Assembly: GCF_003254745.1 (NCBI RefSeq)
Contig: NZ_QKXH01000002.1
Location: 434,001-498,000 of the forward strand
Length of the DNA stretch: 64,000 bases
From: Flavobacterium aquariorum
GTDB taxonomy: Bacteria > Bacteroidota > Bacteroidia > Flavobacteriales > Flavobacteriaceae
Direction of reading: 5' to 3'
How positions within the stretch are numbered: position 1 is the stretch's first letter; each line of letters begins with the position of its first letter. Both the position numbers and the translations under genes were made by a program. The notes below the pieces were generated by a model. That model was given only the letters and a program-made list of their open reading frames with translations, made no database searches and was not told the origin of the DNA. This document shows, piece after piece, positions 25,770-35,879 of the stretch.

Positions 25770-26837
25770 CTAAAATCCTGGTCTGAATAAATTGGAGCTA
25801 TTGAAGTTTCTCGTAACAAATTCGAAAGCGGCACTTAGCACATTTCCCATTGATTTTGCATTTTTAAAATTCATGTCATTCGTATAACGATACAATTCCA
25901 GCTTCAGGTGACTCAAATTTTCATCAGTGGAAATATTATCATTACCCATAATTTTCATCAGAATCTTGATTCTGTTTTCAGCTGAATTTATTCTTTTGGC
26001 CAATGCTGAACGCTCTTCATTTTTATATTGTTCTATGGACCGATCTTGAAGTTTGTTTTTTATATTTTGAATCATAGGATAATTTTCCTTGAAAAACTGA
26101 GGTCGATACACTTTAAAATTTCCTTCATAACATTGTTGGTCAAAGTCAATTGGTCTAATTTTATAGACAACTTGATCAAAATCATGAATCGGAATAACTA
26201 CATAATTATACGATCTCATATCTCCCAATAAACGAATCATACAACGCTCGTTGAACTTCACAAATTCTTTTGCAATTTGCGCCTTTTCGGTTTCAGAACA
26301 TTTGCTCAATAAAGTTTGCATGAAAACATCTCCGGGAATTCCAGTGATATGCTCTTCTATCAAAGTATCTTTAAAAACTAAAAAATTAATTTTATAAGGA
26401 GAAAGAAGATGCTCCAATTCCAAACCATAAACCCTGGATGCATCGGCTTTTTTTATATAAAAATAAGTATAGTTGTCATTCAAAATATTTCTGACTTTTA
26501 TTCTAAATGGCTTTGAGTTTCCAAAAGTACAATAGTCAATTGCATCAACATTCAAGTACTTCAAAATATCAGTATTTCCATCAGAGTACAATAATGAATA
26601 TACTTTTTTAAGATTCAGGTCTATCTCTTTTCGTTCGAACTCATTATAATACACCCTAATCCATAAGGTATCCTGATCATTTTTATCAAAAACACTAATT
26701 GCACCCGAAAATCGCAAAAGGTCATCATAAACAACAGGTTCTTTGGATACAAGATCAAATCGCTCCAGATAATTCATCAATGAACTATTTATAGGATAAC
26801 ATGGTTTTTTAAAAAACATTAAAGGTGCCTCGCTCAT
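25770..26837 (-). CDS. Predicted kinase-fold (APH/protein-kinase-like) protein, function unknown
   Basis: 355 aa cytoplasmic protein with no obvious annotation. Several landmarks of the protein-kinase-like fold occur in order. A strand with lysines, YFYIKK, is at 125-130, and a helix with glutamates (YGLELEHLL) at 137-145. A hinge-like LIEEHITGIPGD is at 159-170. LLGDMRSYNYVV (203-214) resembles the HGDxxxxN catalytic loop with D206 and N211 but lacks the histidine. IRPIDFD (227-233) resembles the metal-binding DFD/IDFD. The C-terminus (about 270-355) is helical. It could be a small-molecule or protein kinase or a pseudokinase. The assignment is inference from motif order. Confidence 0.5.
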   Translation of the reverse strand: MSEAPLMFFKKPCYPINSSLMNYLERFDLVSKEPVVYDDLLRFSGAISVFDKNDQDTLWIRVYYNEFERKEIDLNLKKVYSLLYSDGNTDILKYLNVDAIDYCTFGNSKPFRIKVRNILNDNYTYFYIKKADASRVYGLELEHLLSPYKINFLVFKDTLIEEHITGIPGDVFMQTLLSKCSETEKAQIAKEFVKFNERCMIRLLGDMRSYNYVVIPIHDFDQVVYKIRPIDFDQQCYEGNFKVYRPQFFKENYPMIQNIKNKLQDRSIEQYKNEERSALAKRINSAENRIKILMKIMGNDNISTDENLSHLKLELYRYTNDMNFKNAKSMGNVLSAAFEFVTRNFNSSNLFRPGF

Positions 26838-26905
26838 TTCAGGTAGATTTGTTACAAATTTACATTAAAACGGCTTATTTCTCTATTCTCATCTATTTAA
26901 TTTGA

Positions 26906-27010
26906 GCGTGCCCCTCCGTAAAAACTTTGGGTCGTGCTGTCCGTTCCCGCTTTTTTTTTATTCCATAAAAAATGGAATCAAAAAAAGAGCTCCACTGCCA
27001 TCACTCACGC
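26906..27010 (+). repeat. GCGTGCC...CTCACGC structured dispersed repeat, copy 1
   Basis: Begins GCGTGCCCCTCCG and ends CACTGCCATCACTCACGC. Inside is GTCGTGCTGTCCGTTCCCGC, followed by a variable hairpin: a T-run and ATTCCAT, then ATGGAATCAAAAAAA. The conserved outer and inner boxes recur at 36832-36944, 46581-46656 and 63266-63314, while the hairpin differs in each. It fills most of the 317-base gap before the ABC transporter genes. Confidence 0.7.
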
Positions 27011-27154
27011 AAAACTGCAAATCATGTAATTTAAGCTTTCAATCAAAAAAGTCAATATTATTCAAACAAAACATTTTATTGTGGTAAAAATAACTTAGCC
27101 ATCAGAGTAACAAAAGCAAAGCAAACTCGTCCTATACAAAAAACACTTACTAAT

Positions 27155-28051
27155 TTGGAAACAATTCTTTCAATACATAACCTCAATAAACGTTATGGCA
27201 GTCTTCAAGCTCTAAAAAATGTTTCGTTAGAAATAAAAAAAGGCAATGTTTATGGTATTCTAGGACCTAATGGAAGTGGAAAATCGACTACTTTGGGTAT
27301 CGTTCTTAACGTAGTGAACAAAACTTCTGGCGAATACAGTTGGTTTGATGGAAATCTTCAAACACATGAAGCTTTGAAAAAAGTGGGAGCCATTATTGAA
27401 AGACCCAATTTTTACCCTTACATGACCGCTCAGGAAAACCTTAAATTGGTTTGTAAAATAAAAAACATCGATTACTCCAAAATTCAGGAGAAATTAGAAT
27501 TGGTAGGTCTCAACGATAGAAAAGACAGCAAATTTAGTACTTTTTCTTTAGGAATGAAACAACGTTTAGCGATTGCTTCTGCCCTACTGAATGATCCTGA
27601 GATCTTGATACTAGACGAACCAACAAACGGATTAGACCCTCAAGGAATTCATCAGATAAGGGACATCATAAAACAAATTGCATCAAAAGGCACTACCATT
27701 TTATTGGCTTCACATTTATTGGACGAAGTCGAGAAAGTATGTACTCATGTTATGGTTTTAAGAAAAGGAGAAATTCTTTATACAGGCCCTGTAGATGGTA
27801 TTTCTGCCAATGAAGGATTCTTCGAGTTGCAGGCGGATGATACTGACAATTTAATTCAAGTATTAAAAACACATCCGGCAATTGATAAAATTACTGCAAC
27901 AGAAGGAAAAGTTTTGGTTTACTTAAAAACAAAATTAGAATCAAAAGATTTGAATCAGTTTCTATTTTCCAATAACATCTGTTTAAGCCATCTGGTAAAA
28001 CGAAAAAACAGCTTGGAAGAGCAATTTTTAGAATTAACCAAGAACAAATAG
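27155..28051 (+). CDS. ABC transporter ATP-binding protein
   Basis: 298 aa ATPase of an ABC-2 type exporter. Walker A GPNGSGKST is at 37-45, the Q-loop region after YMTAQENL, signature FSLGMKQRL near 131-139, Walker B LILDEPTNG near 149-157, and the switch histidine in LLASHLLDEV. A C-terminal extension of about 85 residues follows the ATPase core. Translation appears to begin at a TTG codon (27155): no ATG is available before Walker A and the TTG sits at the usual distance from the first strand. The permease gene follows after 72 bases. Confidence 0.92.
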   Translation: METILSIHNLNKRYGSLQALKNVSLEIKKGNVYGILGPNGSGKSTTLGIVLNVVNKTSGEYSWFDGNLQTHEALKKVGAIIERPNFYPYMTAQENLKLVCKIKNIDYSKIQEKLELVGLNDRKDSKFSTFSLGMKQRLAIASALLNDPEILILDEPTNGLDPQGIHQIRDIIKQIASKGTTILLASHLLDEVEKVCTHVMVLRKGEILYTGPVDGISANEGFFELQADDTDNLIQVLKTHPAIDKITATEGKVLVYLKTKLESKDLNQFLFSNNICLSHLVKRKNSLEEQFLELTKNK

Positions 28052-28123
28052 CAAAAAAACAATGGCAATGGCAAAATTCAATTTCAATGACAATGCAAAA
28101 ATCTGAAATCTAAAATTAAAAAC

Positions 28124-28960
28124 ATGAAACGATTACTCTCTATAGAATTACAAAAAATATGGCTAAACAAAGCCAGCCGTGTACTGACTTTGACCTACTT
28201 TATATTACTTTCTTTTATTGCCTTGATTGCCTCCATTAAGTTCAACATTGGCAACATTCATTTTCAGGTTGCTGAAATGGGTATTTTTAATTTCCCATAT
28301 ATCTGGCATTTTAACACTTATATTGCAGCTATTTTAAAACTCTTTTTGGCCATTGTAATTGTTTCCATGATGGCTAATGAATACAGTTATGGCACTTTAA
28401 AACAAAATCTAATTGATGGATTGAGCAAGAAAGAATTTATACTCTCCAAATTCGTAACCATCGTTTTGTTTTCATTGTGCTCAACTGTTTTTGTTTTTGT
28501 AATGAGCTTAATACTTGGCTATAGCTTTTCATCTTATACTGAAATTGGCATTGTCTTTTCTGATTTAGAATATGTTTTAGCCTTTTTTATAAAGTTGGTT
28601 GGATTTTTCTCTTTCTGTTTATTCTTGGGAATATTGGTAAAACGATCCGCTTTTGCATTGGGTTTTTTATTGGTTTGGAATATTATAGAAGCCATAGCAA
28701 AAGGAATTTTGAACTTTCGTCTTTTTCCGGAAGGCAAAATGGCAAGTTACATCACCCAGTTTTTTCCATTGGAAGCGATGTCCAATTTAATATTAGAGCC
28801 ATTTTCCAGATTATCACTTATTAAATCAATTGGAGACCAAATGGGCGTTGAAAACCTCAAAGATTACAGTGTTCCTTTTTCGGCAATTGCAATCGTTTTA
28901 TGTTGGACCATTATCTTTCTATTCCTATCCTATAAAATATTAAAAAACAGAGATTTGTAG
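28124..28960 (+). CDS. ABC-2 type permease
   Basis: 278 aa inner-membrane protein with six predicted helices, the transmembrane partner of the preceding ATPase. The N-terminus, MKRLLSIELQKIWLNKASRV, is the typical cytosolic lead. The MMANEYSYGTLKQNLIDGLSKKEF segment after helix 2 (MANEYSYGTLKQNL) is the family's conserved loop. The substrate is unknown. The next gene, encoding a T9SS-exported protein, begins 13 bases after the stop. Confidence 0.88.
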   Translation: MKRLLSIELQKIWLNKASRVLTLTYFILLSFIALIASIKFNIGNIHFQVAEMGIFNFPYIWHFNTYIAAILKLFLAIVIVSMMANEYSYGTLKQNLIDGLSKKEFILSKFVTIVLFSLCSTVFVFVMSLILGYSFSSYTEIGIVFSDLEYVLAFFIKLVGFFSFCLFLGILVKRSAFALGFLLVWNIIEAIAKGILNFRLFPEGKMASYITQFFPLEAMSNLILEPFSRLSLIKSIGDQMGVENLKDYSVPFSAIAIVLCWTIIFLFLSYKILKNRDL

Positions 28961-28968
28961 TATATTTG
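28961..28968 (+). promoter_or_regulatory. -7 box (TATATTTG) abutting a start codon
   Basis: Perfect TAnnTTTG ending 5 bases before the ATG at 28974. If active, transcription would start at or next to the start codon. No suitable -33 box is evident. Confidence 0.4.
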
Positions 28969-28973
28969 TTTCT

Positions 28974-31307
28974 ATGAACCCTCCAAAGTTACTAGTACAA
29001 GTTATTCTTTTGTTCACCTTGGGTATTGTAAATGCTCAAGTCATAACTGTAGATGATAACCAAACTGCTCAACAACTAATTGAGAATGTTTTGGTAAAAA
29101 GCACTTGTGCCAATGTTTCCAATTTCAATGCAACGGGAGACACCTTTACAGCAGGTCAAAACAGTTATGCTTATTTCAATGCCGGCACTAGTAATTTCCC
29201 GCTTAAAGAAGGTGTTTTATTGAGTACTTCAAGCAGTAAAGAAGCTATTGGACCATACCAAAACCAAAAAGGAGGAGGAAGTCCATCGTGGAAAGGAGAT
29301 ACTGATTTAGATCAAACATTGGGAATTACCAGCATTAACGCCACTGTACTCGAATTTGATTTTGTTCCTTTAACCACTTCTATCAGTTTCAATTACATTT
29401 TTGCTTCCAATGAATACCAACTGTATTTTCCTTGTGAATTTTCGGATGCTTTTGCTTTTCTGATTAAGGAAAAAGGAAGCACAGATAACTATAAAAACAT
29501 TGCCGTACTCCCCGGAACCACAACCCCTGTATCTTCCAAAAATATCCATCCCACCATAAATGATGTAGTAGATGCATTAGGAACCTCCCATCCTGGTTGC
29601 CCTGCTGTAAATGAATCTTATTTTGGCGGTTATAATAACGCGTCGAGTCCAGTTAATTATAGCGGACAAATTGTAAAAATGAATGCCCATACCGATGTAA
29701 TTATCGGTAAAACATATCATATCAAATTAGTGATTGCCGATGATAAATACCAATATTATGATTCAGCCATATTTCTGGAAGCGGGAAGTTTTTCTGCAGA
29801 TATTGACTTAGGGCCAGATCGTACTGCTACTACAAATAATCCTTTGTGTTATGGTGAAAGTTTTACAATTGACACCAAACTCCCTGCAACTTATACTTAT
29901 GAATGGTATAAAGACGGTTCTACAACTCCAATTCTAGGCGAAACAAAACCAACTCTTACTATTTCTGATGCTGGTACTTATAAAGTGAAAGTCATTTTAT
30001 CCCCAGCAACTTGTACCGCCGAAGATGAAATAAAAATTGAATATGTCCCTCAAATAGTTTTAAACAATACAACACTCTATCAATGTGATGATAACGGGGA
30101 TGGAATCTCGGTATTTGATTTAACCAAAGTAGATAACATCATTAAAAACAATAATCCAAAATTGACAAAAATGGCTTATTATAAATCGTTGTCTGATGCC
30201 CAAAATGAAACAAATCCCATACAGAATCCATCGACCTATACTAATTCGGTTCCCAATGAAATTCTTACTGCTCGAGTAAGCAATGACTTTGGTTGTACTA
30301 ATTATGCCCAATTGAATTTATCAATATCCAATAATCCCATCTCAACACAGAATCCAATAGAAAGTTGTGATGTAAATGCATTGCAGGACGGAATAACCCA
30401 ATTTGATTTGAATGCTAAAGTCACACCACAAGTGATTAATGGGTTAGCTCAGGGGTTGACTGTTGAATATTATCTGACTCAAACCGATGCCATCGTGCAA
30501 AAAAACCAATTACCCAATCTTTTTACCAATACAGTCCCGAATCAACAAATCATTTATGCTCGAATTGTTAATGGCCCTGATTGTTATAAAATCACTCCTG
30601 AAACACTTGTTATAAACACTTTTGATCCACCCAATTTTCAGGACGAAACAACTGGACTATGTGATGGTTCCAGCAAAGATTTGACTGTTGATAGCGGATT
30701 TTCCAGTTATTTATGGAGTAACGGCGATACAAGCAACACCACAAATGTGACATCTTCTGGTGAATACACCGTAACAGTAACAAATTCAGATGGCTGTCAA
30801 AAAACAAAAAAATACATCGTAACCCCTTCTGGCGTTGGAACCATTACTGATGTAGCCGTTTCCGATTTTGCCGGATCCGAAAACTCTGTTTCAATATCCT
30901 ATTCAGGTAATGGAGATTACGAATTTTCGCTAGACGGAAATTTTTACCAAGACAGTCCTATTTTTAATGGTCTCAGTGCGGGAATCTACTTGGCTACCGT
31001 GAGAGACAAAAACGGTTGTGGAACTTCCGTACCTTACAAAGTCTATGTCCTTGATTACCCTCGTTTTTTCACCCCAAATAATGACGGCTTTAACGATACT
31101 TGGAAAATTAAAAATTTGGATGCCCTGCCAAAGTCAACTATAACTATTTTTGACCGCTATGGAAAATTTTTAAAACAGCTTAACGCCACAAGCAATGGCT
31201 GGAACGGAACTTATACCGGAAAAGATCTTCCCTCAGATGATTATTGGTTCTCCATAACTTTTGAAGACGGAAAAATAATAAAAGGCCATTTTTCTTTAAA
31301 AAGATAG
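28974..31307 (+). CDS. Choice-of-anchor L, T9SS type B sorting domain protein
   Basis: 777 aa secreted or cell-surface protein. The signal peptide is 1-22 (VNAQ). A choice-of-anchor L domain covers about 25-275, with the TFTAGQNSYAYFNAG and FNYIFASNEYQ segments. Ig/PKD-like beta domains with paired cysteines follow, and the C-terminal gliding-motility-associated (CHU_C, type B) sorting domain covers about 695-777. That domain is marked by FFTPNNDGFNDTW, IFDRYGKFLKQL, GWNGTYTG and the terminal FSLKR. Export is by the type IX secretion system, with type B proteins relying on PorP/SprF-like partners. It is followed 22 bases later by a larger protein of the same class. Likely adhesin; ligand unknown. 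Confidence 0.9.
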   Translation: MNPPKLLVQVILLFTLGIVNAQVITVDDNQTAQQLIENVLVKSTCANVSNFNATGDTFTAGQNSYAYFNAGTSNFPLKEGVLLSTSSSKEAIGPYQNQKGGGSPSWKGDTDLDQTLGITSINATVLEFDFVPLTTSISFNYIFASNEYQLYFPCEFSDAFAFLIKEKGSTDNYKNIAVLPGTTTPVSSKNIHPTINDVVDALGTSHPGCPAVNESYFGGYNNASSPVNYSGQIVKMNAHTDVIIGKTYHIKLVIADDKYQYYDSAIFLEAGSFSADIDLGPDRTATTNNPLCYGESFTIDTKLPATYTYEWYKDGSTTPILGETKPTLTISDAGTYKVKVILSPATCTAEDEIKIEYVPQIVLNNTTLYQCDDNGDGISVFDLTKVDNIIKNNNPKLTKMAYYKSLSDAQNETNPIQNPSTYTNSVPNEILTARVSNDFGCTNYAQLNLSISNNPISTQNPIESCDVNALQDGITQFDLNAKVTPQVINGLAQGLTVEYYLTQTDAIVQKNQLPNLFTNTVPNQQIIYARIVNGPDCYKITPETLVINTFDPPNFQDETTGLCDGSSKDLTVDSGFSSYLWSNGDTSNTTNVTSSGEYTVTVTNSDGCQKTKKYIVTPSGVGTITDVAVSDFAGSENSVSISYSGNGDYEFSLDGNFYQDSPIFNGLSAGIYLATVRDKNGCGTSVPYKVYVLDYPRFFTPNNDGFNDTWKIKNLDALPKSTITIFDRYGKFLKQLNATSNGWNGTYTGKDLPSDDYWFSITFEDGKIIKGHFSLKR

Positions 31308-31329
31308 CTTTTTTCAATATTTTTAACAA

Positions 31330-34300
31330 ATGAAAAATACCTTATTCATCCTCATAACCTTTTTCAGCATAAGTTGTTTTTCTCAATTCAGCAAAACCCA
31401 TTACATACCACCATTAATTTCTGCAACTGGACTCGTTGAAGATCAATATTTATACATCTCGACACCCAGTCTTACCAATGTAAACTTTAAGATAATTCCA
31501 AATGGTGGAAGCGTCATATATGGAACCGTAAATAGTAGCACCCCTTATCGCTATAGTATTGGAACTGGCGACAACACACAATTGTTCACACCAATAACCG
31601 GAATTGTAGCCAATAAAGGATACGTAATAGAAGCCGAAGATTTAATCTATGTTAGTGCCAGAGTCAATGCCGGACTCAACAACAACACAGGTTATAATCA
31701 CGCAGGAGGATTGGTTTCCAAAGGGAATAGTGCACTCGGAACCACTTTTAGATTAGGAGCGATGTTGAATCCCCTTTTTGATCCAACATTATTGAATTTT
31801 GCCTCTATACTTGCTACGGAAAACGGAACCAAAATCACCATTTCAAACCTTCAAATCGGAGCTAAACTTTTGGGCGGAATTAATGTTTCCGGGCCAATTA
31901 GCGTTACTTTGAATAAAAACGAAAGTTATTTACTCGCATTACAAAACTATAATGATGGTGGTACCGTTTCAAATAGCTCAAAAATAATTGGTGCATTGGT
32001 AACTTCAGACAAACCCGTCGTAGTCAACTCGGGCTCATTTGGAGGCAGCAACAGTACAGAAATGGGAATAAATCCAAATGGTGGTGGCATGGTTCCTGCT
32101 GGAAGGGATTTAGGTTTTGACCAAATTGTTTCATTGGAAAAAACAGGAAAAGAATATGTATTTGTAAAAGGAATTGGAACAGACGAATTGGAGCGTGTTT
32201 TATTAGTGGCACATTCCAATAATACCCAAATTTTCCTAAATGGCAATACTACACCATTTAAAATACTTAACAAAGGAGAATACATTGCTCTCGTTGGAAG
32301 CCAATTCATCAATGGGAATTTATATATTACCGCAACCGAAAATCTGTTTGCTTATCAGAGTATTGGAGGATCGGAATCTCCTGCCAATCAAAACTTATTT
32401 TTTGTTCCTCCAATAAATTGTTCTACTCCCAATACAGTCGACAATATTCCTCAAATTCAATCTATAGGAAATACTACATTTAATGGAATCTTAAATATCG
32501 TAACCGAATCCGGAGCCACTGTTTTATTAAACAACGCCCCCATTGCTTCTCCTCCAATTGCTATTACAGGAAATTCAAAATTCGTACGGTATACTATATC
32601 GGGCTTATCTGGAAATATAGCGGTAAAATCAACCAAACAGGTATATGTATCCTATTTTGGAACAAATGGTGCGGCAACTTATGGAGGCTATTATTCTGGT
32701 TTTGATTTGAAACCAGAAATTGTATCCAGTAAAATAGCCGTTGCCAATTCCTCCTGTATTCCAAATGTATCTTTAAAAATAAATTCATTATCATCCTATG
32801 ACACTTTTCAGTGGTATAAAGATGACCTCCTGATACCATCAGTTACCAGCAACAGCTATACTCCTACAATTCCAGGTTATTACCAAGTAAAAGGAAGTAT
32901 ATCTGGCTGCTTAAGCGATGTATATTCAGATAAAATACCTGTTAGTGAATGTCCGCTGGACTCTGACAATGATGGAGCCAATAATAATATAGATATTGAT
33001 TGGGACAATGATGGAATTCTTAATACTGCCGAAAGCAACTTTCTTTTTTTAACTCAAGCTAATCCTTTATTAAGTAACAACTTTAATGGATTAGTTACTG
33101 GAGACGGAACGGTAAATGGTTATCCAACTTATGGTTTTGTTTCCAATGTGCCTGCAGGAAAAAACAGCTCAAACTCATATACAATCAACTTTACAAAACC
33201 AGAAAAAATATCGTTTCAGTACATTATGGATGGAAACGCTCAAACCACACCAATTGCAGACCTTGCCAATTCAGATGGTGATTTTGTTTTATCTGTTCCC
33301 TCCAATAAAACGCTAACAATAATAGACCCAAATAATGAACTGCTAATCGACACTAACTTTGATGGGATATATGAAAATGGAGTTAAAGAATTCACTTCAT
33401 TTGAAATTCGTTTTAGATTAAAAAACACTACTCCAGCACCAGCCGGTTCTTTGAATTTTAAAATCGAAGGCTATGATATCAATTCTTTAACTCTCAAACA
33501 CAACAATCTTTCTGATACAACAACTAATAGTGTTTCATTTAGTATCATAACTAAAAACCCTTTTGATTCCGATTTAGACGGGATAGCTGATGCTTTAGAT
33601 ATTGATAAAGACAATGACGGAATTCCTGATTATATTGAAGCACAAGGAAAAAACTTTAAACTTCTTTCAGGTTTAGACACTAACAAAGACGGATTAGACA
33701 ATAATTTTGAACCTGGATTAAACCCAGTTAATTCTGATACCGATCTTAATGGTAGCTATTACTATGTGAAAGATGTATTAGATTTAGACAGCGACAACGA
33801 CGGTATTTATGATGCTGTAGAAACAGGACATAAGGCTTTGGATAGCAATAATGACGGAAGAGTAGATGGCAATGTTGGAAACAATGGTTTGTTAGATACT
33901 TTGGAAACTGCACCTGATAACGGGATTTTAAACTACTCCATTGCCGATTCAGATGGTGACGGCGAATTTAATTATATTGAAAAAGACAGTGACAACGACG
34001 GCTGTAATGATATAATTGAAGCTGGTTTTACTGATTCCAATTTTGATGGTCAATTAGGAAATAGTCCTATTGTCGTAAACTCAAATGGAATCGTAACAAG
34101 TGGAACAGACGGTTACACTCCTCCAAACAATAATTATATTGTAGCTGTTCCAATTCTTGTTCCAACACAACCTCAAAATCAAGTAGTTTGCGAATTACAA
34201 AATACCACTTTTACAATTGAATCTAATGCTGATGGTTTTATATGGCAATTATCGGCTGATGGTGGAAATACCTGGGGCACTCTAGTAAACGATCTTATTT

Positions 34301-35799
34301 ATTCAGGAACAAATACTAAATCATTAAATATTACAAAAGTTATTCCGATAATGAATGGGTATCAATACCGAGTCCTTTTAACCAAAAACAATAATGCATG
34401 TGGACTAACTTCTTCTATAGCCACTTTAACTATTTACGCTTTACCTGTTTTAAATTCTCCAATTACTCTCGTGCAATGTGATGACGATACAGATGGAATT
34501 TCCAACTTTAATGTAACCGAGAAAAATAGCTTTGTTTCGGCTAATTCCACCATCGAAACTTTCACCTATTACACCACAATGGAGGGAGCAAATACAGAAG
34601 ATGCTTCGGTATTTATAACAAATCCTATTAGCTTTGCAAGTGGTAATAAAAGTATTTGGGTAAGAGTCGAAAATTCAAATGGCTGTTTTAGTATAGCTCA
34701 ATTGAATTTAATTGTTTCCACAACCCAAATCAATTCCAATTTTAAAAGAACACTCGAAATCTGCGATGACTTTGTAGACGCTACAAATGACGACAAAGAT
34801 GGTATTTCATCCTTTGATTTTAGTAGTGTAATAACCGATATTCAAGCTTTGCTCCCGTCACTTAGTTCAAACTATGCAATAAAATTTTACAGCAATGAAT
34901 CCGATGCCCTGTCCGAAACCAATCCTATTCTAAATCCTTCTAATTACAGAAACACAACACCAAACCAGCAAGATATTTGGGTTCGGGTAGACAGTAATCT
35001 TGACAATGCCTGCTTTGGATTGGGAGCTTATGTCTCGCTTCAAGTAAACCCAAAACCCAATATAGACACCAATGACAATCAAAATTCCAACAAATTAGTC
35101 TGTTCTAATTTGCCAAGTTTTTTTGTCAAACTCGATGCTGGAATAATTGATAATACACCAACCAGCGATTATAAATATATTTGGTCAAAAGACGGCAGTA
35201 TCATTCCTGGCGAAAACAATTACACCTTAGATGTCAATGAAGAAGGCATTTACACCGTAACAGTATCCACTCCAAAAGACTGTAGCAGAACACGAATCAT
35301 AAAAGTCACTGCTTCGGATATTGCACATCTAGACTCGGTATCCATCTCCGACTTATCCAGTTACAACACAGTAACCGCAAATGTCTCTGGGCAAGGAAAT
35401 TATGGATATAGCATTGATTTGCCAAACGGTCCTTTTCAAGAATCTAATGTATTGGAAAATGTTCCTTCAGGCATACATGACCTTTATATCTACGACAAAA
35501 ATGGTTGCGGAACCCTACCAAAAACCATTGCAGTACTTGGAATTCCAAAATTTTTCACACCAAACAATGATGGTTTCAATGATTACTGGAACATCAAAGG
35601 AGCCAATGAAACGTTCAACAGCGGTGCCAAAATTTTAATATTTGACCGCTATGGCAAACTAATAAAACAGGTTCTTGCCTCAGGTAATGGCTGGGATGGA
35701 ACTTTCACAGGCAACCCAATGCCTGCAGACGATTATTGGTATACCATAAAACTGGAAGATGGCCGTGAAGCCAAAGGACATTTTTCGCTAAAAAGGTAA
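31330..35799 (+). CDS. Large T9SS type B surface protein with calcium-binding repeats
   Basis: 1489 aa. The signal peptide is 1-18 (ISCFSQ). The N-terminal 450 residues resemble the IgGFc-binding-like beta region seen in Bacteroidota surface proteins. Thrombospondin type 3-like calcium repeats occur near 541-560 (DSDNDGANNN, DWDNDGILN), 745-770, 816-825 (DSDNDGIYD) and 872-895 (DSDGDGEFN, DSDNDGCND). Ig-like repeats with cysteine pairs follow. The C-terminal CHU_C type B sorting domain contains FFTPNNDGFNDYW, IFDRYGKLIKQ, GWDGTFTG and terminal FSLKR. It shares the last 80 residues' pattern with its upstream neighbour. Probably a calcium-stabilised adhesin or cell-surface matrix protein. Confidence 0.9.
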   Translation: MKNTLFILITFFSISCFSQFSKTHYIPPLISATGLVEDQYLYISTPSLTNVNFKIIPNGGSVIYGTVNSSTPYRYSIGTGDNTQLFTPITGIVANKGYVIEAEDLIYVSARVNAGLNNNTGYNHAGGLVSKGNSALGTTFRLGAMLNPLFDPTLLNFASILATENGTKITISNLQIGAKLLGGINVSGPISVTLNKNESYLLALQNYNDGGTVSNSSKIIGALVTSDKPVVVNSGSFGGSNSTEMGINPNGGGMVPAGRDLGFDQIVSLEKTGKEYVFVKGIGTDELERVLLVAHSNNTQIFLNGNTTPFKILNKGEYIALVGSQFINGNLYITATENLFAYQSIGGSESPANQNLFFVPPINCSTPNTVDNIPQIQSIGNTTFNGILNIVTESGATVLLNNAPIASPPIAITGNSKFVRYTISGLSGNIAVKSTKQVYVSYFGTNGAATYGGYYSGFDLKPEIVSSKIAVANSSCIPNVSLKINSLSSYDTFQWYKDDLLIPSVTSNSYTPTIPGYYQVKGSISGCLSDVYSDKIPVSECPLDSDNDGANNNIDIDWDNDGILNTAESNFLFLTQANPLLSNNFNGLVTGDGTVNGYPTYGFVSNVPAGKNSSNSYTINFTKPEKISFQYIMDGNAQTTPIADLANSDGDFVLSVPSNKTLTIIDPNNELLIDTNFDGIYENGVKEFTSFEIRFRLKNTTPAPAGSLNFKIEGYDINSLTLKHNNLSDTTTNSVSFSIITKNPFDSDLDGIADALDIDKDNDGIPDYIEAQGKNFKLLSGLDTNKDGLDNNFEPGLNPVNSDTDLNGSYYYVKDVLDLDSDNDGIYDAVETGHKALDSNNDGRVDGNVGNNGLLDTLETAPDNGILNYSIADSDGDGEFNYIEKDSDNDGCNDIIEAGFTDSNFDGQLGNSPIVVNSNGIVTSGTDGYTPPNNNYIVAVPILVPTQPQNQVVCELQNTTFTIESNADGFIWQLSADGGNTWGTLVNDLIYSGTNTKSLNITKVIPIMNGYQYRVLLTKNNNACGLTSSIATLTIYALPVLNSPITLVQCDDDTDGISNFNVTEKNSFVSANSTIETFTYYTTMEGANTEDASVFITNPISFASGNKSIWVRVENSNGCFSIAQLNLIVSTTQINSNFKRTLEICDDFVDATNDDKDGISSFDFSSVITDIQALLPSLSSNYAIKFYSNESDALSETNPILNPSNYRNTTPNQQDIWVRVDSNLDNACFGLGAYVSLQVNPKPNIDTNDNQNSNKLVCSNLPSFFVKLDAGIIDNTPTSDYKYIWSKDGSIIPGENNYTLDVNEEGIYTVTVSTPKDCSRTRIIKVTASDIAHLDSVSISDLSSYNTVTANVSGQGNYGYSIDLPNGPFQESNVLENVPSGIHDLYIYDKNGCGTLPKTIAVLGIPKFFTPNNDGFNDYWNIKGANETFNSGAKILIFDRYGKLIKQVLASGNGWDGTFTGNPMPADDYWYTIKLEDGREAKGHFSLKR

Positions 35800-35879
35800 A
35801 TCAGCCACAATCATTACAAAAAACAATATTGAATAAAATGCAGTACATCATTTTAAACTAAATTCAAAATCACTAATAT

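Noticed and set aside
26902..27087. Small plus-strand frame before the ABC ATPase gene
   Set aside because: It lies on structured repeat copy 1 and translates to a low-complexity cysteine/serine-rich peptide without a start signal.
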